From contig LRSR01007423.1 of assembly GCA_001579985.1 (NCBI GenBank), positions 1-20,140 of the forward strand: a DNA stretch of 20,140 nt. The letters are read 5' to 3'. Position 1 is the first letter of the stretch; the number at the start of each line of letters is the position of its first letter. The notes below the pieces were generated by a model. That model ran no database searches, was not told the DNA's origin, and worked only from the letters and a program-made list of their open reading frames with translations. The translations under genes and the position numbers were made by a program. Origin of the DNA: Hypsibius dujardini. Taxonomy: Eukaryota; Tardigrada; Eutardigrada; Parachela; Hypsibiidae. Shown here piece by piece: positions 1 through 7,601 of this stretch.

Positions 1-587
1 GCTCAAACCTCCTCCTCACTTTTCTTCAACAATGAAACGCTGATAATGCCGTTTAAAAGCTCATTTTAATTTTGCCAATAAGTTTTGACCGCGATTTTAC
101 ATTACTTTACTTTGCTTTTACCCGTTACTTCGCGTTGCAAAACCCTAGAGATGCCTGGTCCTTGTATGTGTTCATAGCGGCTGTGTCGCCCATTTCATTT
201 TATGTTCTCCTAGAAGACTTGCAGTAGTTAACTGTAGAGAGCCGACTGCTCGAAATCGAATTGCTGTATCAATTAAACATCTTTCGGGAATCTTGACGCT
301 ACGACGAACCCTGAGAGAGAGAGATAGTGAAGCTGCGTCTGCGGAGGTCCACAATTTGAAATTTCCGAGTACTCAGCACTAGCGGCAAGCATTGTCATAT
401 TCAGCGTCTTAAGACTTTGGACAAATAATCCGCACTAAGAAATGTATCCATAAACATCCTGGATTCTGTCGGTCGAGTATCGCGCGAGATGGTTCACAAC
501 AAGACGATTCAGTACTTGAATAGACAGACACTTCTCGCTGCCGGATCACAGAAAGTTTTACTCAAAATACCACAAGATGATCACAAA

Positions 588-637
588 GTGATCTCAAGGT
601 GATCTCAAGGTGATCTCAAGGTGATCTCAAGGTGATC
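588..637. repeat. 11-bp tandem repeat, about 4.5 copies
   Basis: The unit GTGATCTCAAG occurs four times in perfect tandem (588-598, 599-609, 610-620, 621-631), followed by a partial fifth copy. The unit length is not a multiple of three and the array is outside any gene model. Confidence 0.95.
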
Positions 638-664
638 AACGTCAACCGGTCAGCCTGCACGAAT

Positions 665-704
665 GGAATCGGTCAAGGAATTGGTCAAGGAATCGGTCAA
701 GGAA
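665..704. repeat. 12-bp tandem repeat, about 3.3 copies
   Basis: The unit GGAATCGGTCAA, with one C/T variant, repeats three times plus a partial copy. Because 12 is a multiple of three, it keeps spurious frames open; one reads Gly-Ile-Gly-Gln repeats. It shares a GGTCAAGG-like core with nearby repeats but is a separate array. Confidence 0.9.
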
Positions 705-824
705 ACAAACGATGTTTCACTGGATCCTGTTACCTTGATGAAAATGCACCTCCAATCTCATGCTGGTGTATTGTTCCAAACTCCGAACGAGCTCGTACTG
801 CGGCGTGCATGTCCGGTTAGAATC

Positions 825-830
825 TATTTA
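825..830 (+). promoter_or_regulatory. TATA-like element upstream of the glycine-rich protein gene
   Basis: TATTTA followed by AGC lies 97-102 bases before the ATG at 927. Initiation about 30 bases downstream would leave a leader of about 70 bases. The match is weak and no clear initiator is visible, so this is only a candidate. Confidence 0.35.
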
Positions 831-926
831 AGCTGCATCAAGCATCTTGGGCACATATTTGCCGTTTATTTTCTTATAGTTCCAGATTTGGTTTAAACAG
901 TAAAATTTCTATACGCAGACTGCAAC

Positions 927-1929
927 ATGATCGCCTCTTTTTATTCTAAATGTCTATGTGCCTTAGTTGTGGTTCAATTCCTGGCCGTCGCAAACGGCCG
1001 TTCCACATTGGCGGATAAAAAACGATCCGTTGAAGCAGGTATTCCACTAGTGAACTACAGTGAACTACTGTCTTATTTTAGCATTGATTCTGCAACTGAA
1101 GAAGCAGCAGTTCCGAGTCGGAAGTAATTGTGAGTCATTTTTTATCTTTTCCCAGTTGAAGCGCCATCTGAACGGCAATTCGGCTTGTTTGGCCTGGGTT
1201 TGGGCGGGTTGGGACTTGGCTACGGCCTCGGCGGATATGGTCTGGGTTTCGGGGGCCTCGGCTACGGCGGCCTCGGACTTGGGCTCGGCTATGGCGGACT
1301 TGGACGTAAGTTTCTTTTACTCGCTCGACGTACAGAAAGCGGCAGAATTTAATCTAGCGGAGGGTCCCGGACATGGGCAAAAGGGGCGGGGCAGGGGTAA
1401 TAAATGAACAATCAACCAATCAACTCCGCTCCGATTGCTCCGGAGCTCCGCTGATTGATTGACTGATTGTTCAAATCTTACCCCTGCTTTTTGTATTGTG
1501 GCTTTAAAGAGACACATACTGTATTTTGTATTATATATATAAAATATTTGGAAGTTTTATAAATTATTTTTTAAATTATTTTATAAAAATAAGAAATTAA
1601 ATAACTAAATATTTATTCAATTTAATTATTAATTATTTTTTACTGTGAGTATTATCAATTATACCAAGTCAAAACCCGCGTAAATGGATTCTTGTGGTTG
1701 CGTGTGTTCAGTTGGTGGACTGGGATTTTGGGACGAGAATGGCGACAAACTATCTCGCGTCCCTGCCGGGAAGATGAAGAAAGCCTCGAAGAACCGGAAA
1801 AAGCTCTACATGAAGCTGAACGACGACGACAAGGGCTACGTCGCAGGGTCTGGAGCGAACGGCATCGACGATGAGGACTCGGTCTTTTTGGTGATCCGTG
1901 GAGCGAACGATAAAAAGAAGCAGGCGTAG
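927..1929 (+). CDS. Secreted glycine-rich protein, three exons
   Basis: I join exons 927-1038, 1156-1305 and 1712-1929. Both junctions are phase 1. The donors are CAG|GTATTC and GAC|GTAAGT, and the acceptors are TTTTCCCAG and GTGTTCAG. The product is 159 residues. Residues 1-24 form a signal peptide ending near Ala-Asn-Gly. A short stretch with a basic DKKR site, possibly a convertase cleavage site, follows. Residues of about 46-95 are almost purely Gly, Leu and Tyr (repeated GLG, GYG and GGLG). The remaining C-terminal region of about 65 residues is rich in Lys, Asp and Asn and has no cysteine. The glycine frame continues smoothly across the second junction (GGLG then LGGLGFW), which supports that intron. 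If intron 2 is retained, the protein stops at 1352 after a short different tail. I do not recognise the family; a cuticle or matrix component or an antimicrobial peptide precursor are possibilities only. Confidence 0.72.
1391..1487. repeat. Foldback (MITE-like) element in intron 2
   Basis: The arms begin GCAGGGGTAA and end TTACCCCTGC, and both continue into a TGAACAATCA / TGATTGTTC pairing, giving arms of about 35 bases with few mismatches. The centre carries the palindrome GCTCCGGAGC. No internal gene and no certain target-site duplication were found. An AT-rich tract (about 1525-1640) follows in the same intron. Confidence 0.75.
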
Positions 1930-2537
1930 ATTCAGAATCGTTTTTTGGCGAGTTGGCTCTGTCCACACAAATTCTATACTCTACCGGAGTCTTTCTCAAC
2001 TGTATTGGGTTTCTTAGTTCGACTGGAATCGGACGTTACAATTGAGACATTTCAGATTAAGCGCTTTCCTCTTGCCAAAAATGGAATATTCTAATGTCAA
2101 AATAGTTTATTGGCACTTATTAGCATACTGCAAGTGCCAGAACAGACATGAGACATCCCACAAAGATCTTTTTGTCTGAAAGAATAGGTGAGCCAGACAT
2201 GTTTTAGCACTCCATAACACTTGTCTGAAATCGTGGATGGGATCATAGAAGTCTACGAGTGTTGAGACTGCTCGTTCCCTTACTGCCGGCATTTCGTTAG
2301 TGTGTCTGAGTGTGTCTGTGTTGACCAGAATGTCTCAAATGTATCATCAGACAAGGTTTTTTTTGGAGGAGAATTGACTTACACTTCTGACTGACCTGTC
2401 ACGCCACCGCTGGGAAACTGGGGTGCACACCAACTTTGTTATTGCAATAGACACACACCGATGGTCCTGATTGAGCGGACAATCCCCCTGATTTAGGAAA
2501 TTGATAATATAGTTGAATTACGAGGTGCCAATTACTG

Positions 2538-2559
2538 CAGGCAGGCAGGCAGGCAGGCA
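2538..2559. repeat. CAGG tetranucleotide microsatellite
   Basis: Five to six tandem CAGG units. It is the reverse-complement register of the CCTG-type arrays seen elsewhere in the window. Confidence 0.9.
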
Positions 2560-3691
2560 CCAAATGCCAAGTGCTGATGAAATTTCAGACCGACCACCGT
2601 ATGGGCTGGATTGGTCCGTTCCATACTCTGTTCACCGGCTCATATGGTGGGTGGGTCTCTCTCACTCGACGAGATAGGTAGGGTACACAGTTTGAAAGTC
2701 CATTCCGTAATTCCGCATACAACACTGGTTGACAGGAGAGAGATTTCGCCCGCCAACATAGAGACTCGAATAGACCGCGCTATCGTTTTCCGTATGCTAC
2801 GTTGGTTCCCCGTGTACAACTTGCGTGGATTTTCCATTTCTACGCAAGTTCTGTACGAGCTCGACATTGTGGAATCTTTTAATTCTTTCGAGCCGTTTTT
2901 GAGTAGTTTTCATCTCCCACAAATTGCCATGTTTAGTATTAAAATAATTTGGATCCGGGCACATCTTTCCGATTAATCGGAAGGAGTTTTGGTAACATGA
3001 AAAATGAACGGATCTGTCGCGGAAGATCAGGCCCCGTTTCCTTTATCCCTCACTGTGTTCCCTTGGCTTTTTAGGTCTAAATAAAAACTATTTTGTTCTA
3101 CTCTACGCAAGAAAATTTTAGGCCCATGTAGAATTGTTTATATTTTAGCCGTAGAGAATCAAATAAAATGGAAACAATCATGGAATTGGTAAAGTTGTCA
3201 TTTTGATCCAAAAAAATCAATCAATCAACGCTGAAGCCAAAGGGTTATCTCTATCCGGCGTTTTGGCGTCTTCACCGTACACGCTACACCATAACCGTCG
3301 TCGGAAATGTTCTCGGAAGAAACAAAATTGTCAGAATAAGCTAAAAAGACTAAAAAGACGATGAAGAAAGTAGTTTTAATTGGTGTGGAAGATGTATGTT
3401 ATGTTGTTTGGTTAAGTCAGTTTGCGAAAGGAGAAATTTCTTTTCCATAGGGAACATAAAAACTTACAGCAGGTCTTATGTTATGTTAGATTGAAAAATT
3501 TCGGTCTGCGAAACCTCTCTAGTATTTCATAACGCTGTCCAAAAATCAATTTTTCGGCATCTATTGGAATTGCTTGTTTCGGTAATCGGTACTCTGCAAT
3601 TTCGTTCAAGTATTTTAATTGACTAGTAACGATTCCTCCAAATTGTTTAATTGTTTCTCCACGCACATTACAGTTCAATTTCAGTGTTTCT

Positions 3692-3720
3692 CCGTCTCAG
3701 AGACGGCAGTGCTGCAGCAC
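3692..3720. repeat. Two adjacent short perfect palindromes
   Basis: CCGTCTCAGAGACGG (3692-3706) is a 7-bp inverted repeat around one base. Two bases later comes GTGCTGCAGCAC (3709-3720), a perfect 12-bp palindrome. The function is unknown; paired protein-binding sites or chance are both possible. Confidence 0.6.
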
Positions 3721-3940
3721 AGTTTCTAGAGGAGGCCAAGACAAAACCGCATTTCCGAAACGAAACATTTGTCTACGTAGTATAAAGACAAACCCTTTTT
3801 TAAATATTTTTTTTTCGCAAAAACAGTATTTTCCTTTCTCCGTCTCGTAATAGGAGTTACTGCACAGGAATAGGGAGAAGAGGTCGCATAATGTCCCGCC
3901 TGTCCGTGATTTTACTGCAGGACTGAGTGCCTTGTTCTTA

Positions 3941-3941
3941 C

Positions 3942-3974
<33 letters not shown>
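3941..3974. repeat. CTGT microsatellite
   Basis: About 8.5 uninterrupted CTGT units in intergenic DNA. Confidence 0.95.
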
Positions 3975-4042
3975 TACGGGGAAAATCCATGCATTCTTCT
4001 CTGTGAAATGCCTGTTCACACAGCAGACAAAGACAAAAGTTA

Positions 4043-4351
4043 TTAACCAGGTAAGCGGTGAGTCACCGATGACCATAGCCCGCACTCGGGGTCACAAATC
4101 AGACCATGTTCCTTTGTTGTCTGGATGGTGAACAGTCGCAGGCATGTACCGTAATCGCACTCATCAGGCACAAACGCCCCCAGTGGAACGGAATCAAGAG
4201 TCACCGGACACAAAGACGCTGTCTGAGAGAGGGCCTTCTCTTCCATCCAGGACAGACAGACCGACGTCCAGGTACGGTCTACCGACGTGAAGGGTAGCAA
4301 AGGGGAAAGACCGGTGCAGGCACAGTGCAAGTGAAGTAACAGGCGATGTCT
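4043..4351 (-). CDS. Possible minus-strand coding exon of unknown function
   Basis: A frame of about 100 codons is open on the minus strand and is preceded by a plausible acceptor (CTACTTTTTAG, just above 4351). It has no good ATG, so it would be an internal or terminal exon or a relic. The translation looks protein-like: six cysteines spread over its length, a segment reading DECDYGTC, and low simplicity. A TAA closes it at 4043. Upstream exons on this strand would have to overlap the cysteine-rich gene at 4602, and I could not find them. The opposite strand is also open for 63 codons but looks less protein-like. It may be a gene fragment or chance. Confidence 0.25.
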   Translation of the reverse strand, partial: RHRLLLHLHCACTGLSPLLPFTSVDRTWTSVCLSWMEEKALSQTASLCPVTLDSVPLGAFVPDECDYGTCLRLFTIQTTKEHGLICDPECGLWSSVTHRLPG

Positions 4352-4502
4352 AAAAAGTAGTCTCTCTTTCTATTTTCGCTTTGTTTCCTCCTAATCGGAC
4401 GGAGAAAATCTTTCCCGATTCTAATCGAGGTCTGCCAGTGGAAAGAAAGAGAAGGTTTGCCCTGCATGACATTCTCGTGCCTGTGCTATCCACCTTCCAG
4501 GG

Positions 4503-4533
4503 TATATAAAGACGCGCCTTCCGAATCGACCAG
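4503..4533 (+). promoter_or_regulatory. TATA box and initiator of the cysteine-rich protein gene
   Basis: TATATAA at 4503-4509 is followed at the canonical distance by CCAGTCA (about 4529-4535), which resembles the arthropod-type TCAGT initiator. The resulting leader of about 70 bases is pyrimidine-rich (CTTCTTCTTTTT, CTCCTCCTCCCC) and leads to the ATG at 4602. Confidence 0.7.
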
Positions 4534-4601
4534 TCAATCGAATTTCCCTTCTTCTTTTTGCAACTCTCCTCCTCCCCGAAAACACATACCCACCCGCCAT
4601 C

Positions 4602-5651
4602 ATGCAGTTCGCTATCCTCGCCCTGTTCGTCGCTTTCGGCTGCGTCATGGCCGACGAGCCTGCCGCGGATCCCGTCAGCGCTGCCCGCGCCATGATGGCC
4701 AACCGTATCCTGACCGCCGACCCGAGCACCTTCGTGGACTGCCGTAACGACGAGGCCAACGGATGCGCCGCCAAGCCGGGATGGAAGTGCCAGCCGCTCA
4801 TGAAGATGTGCTCGCCCGGAAACTCCCCCAAGATGGAGGCTGTCGGTAAGGAAATGATGTCGTGTGTGTCATGATCGATCGAGCACAGGGTAAACGCCCC
4901 TTTTCGATTGCACGTGACCTTTTAGAGATATTCTGGCGTTGACTTGCCCACGTTTTGGGCTGCTCGTTTAGTATTTTCGTTAACCGTTTTCTGTTTGTGC
5001 TCATTGCAGAGGGATCTTGCGAAAACACCGGAGATTGTCGACCGCTCTTCCGCTGCAACAAGGACAAGAAGTGCGCGTTCGTCGGACCCCGTGCCTGCGA
5101 ATCCGAAGCTGACTGCAACGGTGCCAACGTTGATGGTGTCAGCTTCGACTGCAAGGAGTTGTCAAAAAACGCACCCGGCAAACGCTGTTGGTTGAGTAAG
5201 TCAAGTTTGCCCATTAGCTTTAGTATGCACTGCACATCCGTTTGACTGTCTACCAGTTGGCCTATCTGCCTGTCTGTCTGTCTGTCTGTCTGTCTGCCGG
5301 CCAGTCTGTTTATTTACGGTCTGGCTTCTGTCTGACTGTCTGCTGCATCGTTAACCATTTATCTGAGTTAATCAACCAAACTCGCTCGGCACCTCTTCCA
5401 AGTTTCCCGTTTCTTTTGCAGAATGCTCTTCTGACAACGAGTGTCACGGTTGTAAGGCTGACGGATCCGAGTGTCGCGTGCCGGAGAACTTCCGCAAGCA
5501 CATCGGCTGCTGCCAGGTAAGACTTTCCTTTTTTCGCTTGCATGTCTAACCTTTTTTTACGCCACGTTTAACTGACCGGAAGTCATCCTAACACGTGGCA
5601 TATTCTTTGTTTCAGGGAACTTGCCAACGCAAGAACGCCTGCAGCGCATAA
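4602..5651 (+). CDS. Secreted cysteine-rich protein, four exons
   Basis: Exons are 4602-4845, 5010-5195, 5422-5516 and 5616-5651. The donors are GTAAGG, GTAAGT and GTAAGA; the acceptors are ATTGCAG, TTTTGCAG and GTTTCAG. Phases are 1, 1 and 0, and the product is 186 residues. Residues 1-17 are a signal peptide ending CVMA. The mature protein has 20 cysteines (4, 8, 6 and 2 per exon), an even number consistent with ten disulfides. An acidic alanine-rich segment leads into the first cysteines. Exon 2 has an evenly spaced pattern (C-x5-C-x5-C-x5-C), and exon 3 ends in a Cys-Cys pair. There is no membrane segment. The spacing loosely recalls small disulfide-rich domains such as dickkopf-like modules, but I cannot assign a family. 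The strong TATA promoter and biased synonymous usage (many C-ending codons) suggest high expression. Function is unknown. Confidence 0.85.
5266..5295. repeat. CTGT/CTGC microsatellite in intron 2
   Basis: About seven tandem CTGY units lie inside the 5196-5421 intron of the cysteine-rich protein gene, on the sense strand. Confidence 0.9.
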
Positions 5652-6483
5652 GCAATTTTTTGTTTTGCTCATGCTTAAAAAAATCAAAAAAAATCCGTTG
5701 TAATTTAGAAAACTTAAAAAAACAACACTTAGTTGTCTGTGGATGTCTGGTAGTCTGTCTTAATTGGAGGTTCGAATCGGTACTGGGTTTTTTCGTATTC
5801 ACTGCTCTATTCCTCCGCTACTTAAAGGTAGTTCGGAGAGCTTACAAAATATCTGCCTGTTTGCTCCTTCAACGACAGTGCAAAAATAAAGCTGAAAGAG
5901 CGCCTGATAAGTTTGTCGTACTAATTAAGCGTAATTTGTCGGACCCGGACAATACTACGCGTACCGCACTTGTCGTTCCTCAACCCAAAAATTCCCGCCT
6001 GTATCACTCTTCCTTCGCATTCAAACTTCAAGCAATGATAAAGATTATCATTTTAACAGCCCGAGAGTTACTTCGTGGATCGTTGCATCTAATCGGTGGC
6101 GTGGAAAACCGGATAAACTGCTAAAGTCAGCCATTTATCGTCGAATAATCCACAGTCAGGGCACTTTCGGCGCGTTTGTTAAAGCCTGACTTCTTCGGTT
6201 CAGCAGAACGAAAACTACAGAACAAGTATTAGTTCTGTTCTGTGCCAGCACTGCATAGAGAAGCCAAGCCCTGTTTACTAAGGCCGAGTGAGCGGGGCCC
6301 CGTTCTAACTTTAAGTTGACACACCTTTTTAACCGGCGTTAATGTTTGTGTGTGTGTAAATCTTAAACACGAGCGATCGATTCCTGGTGGCGTAAGTGGG
6401 CGTAACGGCCCGTGCTGTCGACCATTCGCAGCACAGCATCTGCTGCGCGTGGAGGATGCAAGTTTTATTAATTCCAATAGAAA
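5652..6483. other. 3' flank and intergenic DNA
   Basis: No gene is recognised. The open frame running from the last exon through 6124 has no recognisable domain and begins inside the preceding gene. The only useful signal is an AATAAA at 5885. A GGTTCGAATC B-box-like string near 5769 does not belong to a foldable tRNA. Confidence 0.6.
5885..5890 (+). terminator. Candidate poly(A) signal of the cysteine-rich protein gene
   Basis: AATAAA lies 234 bases after the stop codon at 5651. It is the first canonical hexamer downstream, so a 3' UTR of about 250 bases is plausible. Confidence 0.45.
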
Positions 6484-6535
6484 ACCGGGGAAAAAACCCG
6501 GGGCATGCCGGGTCCCCCGGGGTTTTTTCCCCGGT
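6484..6535. repeat. Strong GC-rich hairpin
   Basis: The left arm, 6484-6503 (ACCGGGGAAAAAACCCGGGG), pairs with the right arm, 6515-6535, with only a one-base bulge. The loop is 11 bases. The sequence right of it (CCCCGT, TTTCCCGGT) repeats parts of the arm. It could be a small foldback element or a transcript hairpin; no gene is attached. Confidence 0.9.
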
Positions 6536-6799
6536 ATTCCCCGTATTTCCCGGTAGTATTCGTTGACATAGCAATTACATATTTGCAAGTACGTCTACCT
6601 AACTTTTTTTGTACGATCTGCATAAGATAGGTACATTGGGCACGTTTGACATGCTGCCCTCGGAGACTCGGCCTTTTTTTAACTCTGCATACAGTTCGCT
6701 AGTAGATAAGCATGTAAAACAGTTGGTTTTGGTGAATCAAGTTCAATTTGCAGTCAGTATGTACCGGTACTCGAAGTGAGGACCGATACATATGATACT

Positions 6800-7015
6800 C
6801 GTACAGTAGTATACTGTAGAGGACGTATAGTAATATACTGTAGAGGGCGTATAGTAGTATACTGTAAAGGGCGTACAGTAGTATACTGTAGAGGGCGTAC
6901 AGTACTATACTGTAGAGGGCGTATAGTACTATACTGTAGAGGGCGTATAGTAGTACACTGTAGAGGGCGTACATTAGTAGACTGTAGAGGGCGTATAGTA
7001 GTACACTGTAAAGGG
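6800..7015. repeat. 24-bp minisatellite, nine copies
   Basis: Nine end-to-end copies of a unit close to CGTAYAGTAGTATACTGTAG plus AGGG, each with zero to five substitutions. The core TACAGTA-GTA-TACTGTA is an inverted repeat, so every unit is itself a palindrome. Because 24 is divisible by three, both strands stay open and show eight-residue protein repeats. These are by-products; no gene context supports translation. Confidence 0.95.
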
Positions 7016-7601
7016 CTCTGATGGTCAGACAGTAAAATTTAATTATCACAGCCTACCTAGCTTTATATATTTTTATTATTCAGTACTAGATTTTTAACTT
7101 TTGCGAGTGATATAAATTCTGATGAATCCATAAAGACTACGTCAGTTAGTCATCCGCTGCCTCCAAAGCTAAGCATTCAGAATTATTACTGTATCTTACA
7201 CTAGTATATTCCAGATGCACCAGTGACGTCACTTGTGGACATTGGCTTCGATGAGTCATCACTCTCGCCTCACAGGCTCAATACTGTATAAGTCAGCTGG
7301 GAAATTTTAATCTCACATTTTTCACTTTCTGTCTTTGGCACAACCCTCTCCCTTATAATCTCCCGTTATCTGCTTCTATTATAGCACCCGTATTACTATA
7401 TTTTACGGTAATACGACACAAATTTGAATTGAATTTCAACAGATGAGCGAGAGCTATTTAATCAAATTGAGAAGATCTTCGTTGCTTGATTGAGGAATTG
7501 ACACGTTTCTTTAGTTGTTGATTGGAGACTTGCCTTGATTGATTTATCGGCTGAGCGTTCATCCTCCATTTTTCTTCTGTTTCTGGCCAACAGGCGCGAT
7601 C
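7016..7601. other. Upstream region of the phosphotransferase-like gene
   Basis: No coding sequence is supported. It contains the CRE/AP-1-like palindromes (7222-7260), a possible TATAAG near 7286, a TATAAT near 7356, and a small inverted repeat CGTATTAC...GTAATACG (7389-7415). A splice-acceptor-like string, TTTCTGGCCAACAG, ends at 7592, ten bases before the ATG, so the 5' UTR may be split. Confidence 0.5.
7222..7260. promoter_or_regulatory. CRE-like and AP-1-like palindromes
   Basis: AGTGACGTCACT (7222-7233) is a perfect 12-bp palindrome containing the bZIP site TGACGTCA. GATGAGTCATC (7250-7260) contains the AP-1 site TGAGTCA. Both lie about 350 bases before the ATG at 7602 and about 18 bases apart. 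Regulation by bZIP factors is inferred from site identity only. Confidence 0.45.

Larger units (their letters stand above)
1..926. other. Upstream intergenic DNA
   Basis: No convincing coding sequence was found here. The short open frames have no recognisable domain, and those at 632-896 run through a 12-bp tandem repeat. The stretch holds two small tandem arrays (588-637 and 665-704) and, at its end, a TATA-like element before the glycine-rich protein gene. Confidence 0.6.
1930..4042. other. Long intergenic stretch without an assigned gene
   Basis: I find no gene that can be supported. It contains a CAGG array (about 2538-2559), two adjacent palindromes (3692-3720), a CTGT array (3941-3974) and AATAAA motifs near 3079 and 3163. 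A plus-strand frame around 2644-2976 (about 110 codons from its first ATG) has no recognisable domain and no visible flanking exons. A minus-strand frame at 3678-3481 has protein-like composition but cannot be linked to anything. Confidence 0.5.

Noticed and set aside
1306-1331. A 26-base intron joining the glycine-rich exon to a nearby stop
   Set aside because: It is too short for a normal intron. The phase-matched acceptor at 1710-1711 continues the glycine pattern far better.
2611-2976. 121-codon plus-strand open frame
   Set aside because: It only reaches that length from a non-ATG start, has no recognisable domain or flanking exons, and the opposite strand is also open. AATAAA motifs downstream (3079, 3163) are too common to decide it.
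4421-5235. Minus-strand frames opposite the cysteine-rich gene
   Set aside because: They are shadows of well-supported plus-strand exons and cross their splice sites without conserved sequence.
5765-5780. tRNA B-box-like GGTTCGAATC
   Set aside because: The T-stem does not pair around the loop, and no A-box or acceptor stem lies at the right distance.
5621-6124. 167-codon frame after the cysteine-rich gene
   Set aside because: It begins inside the last exon in another frame, has no domain, and covers the likely 3' UTR.
6800-7015. CRISPR-like repeat array
   Set aside because: The 24-bp units are contiguous with no spacers and lie in a eukaryotic genome.
6776-7049. Long repetitive frames on both strands over the 24-bp minisatellite
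   Set aside because: The unit length is divisible by three, so frames stay open automatically. There is no start context, splice signal or homologous domain.
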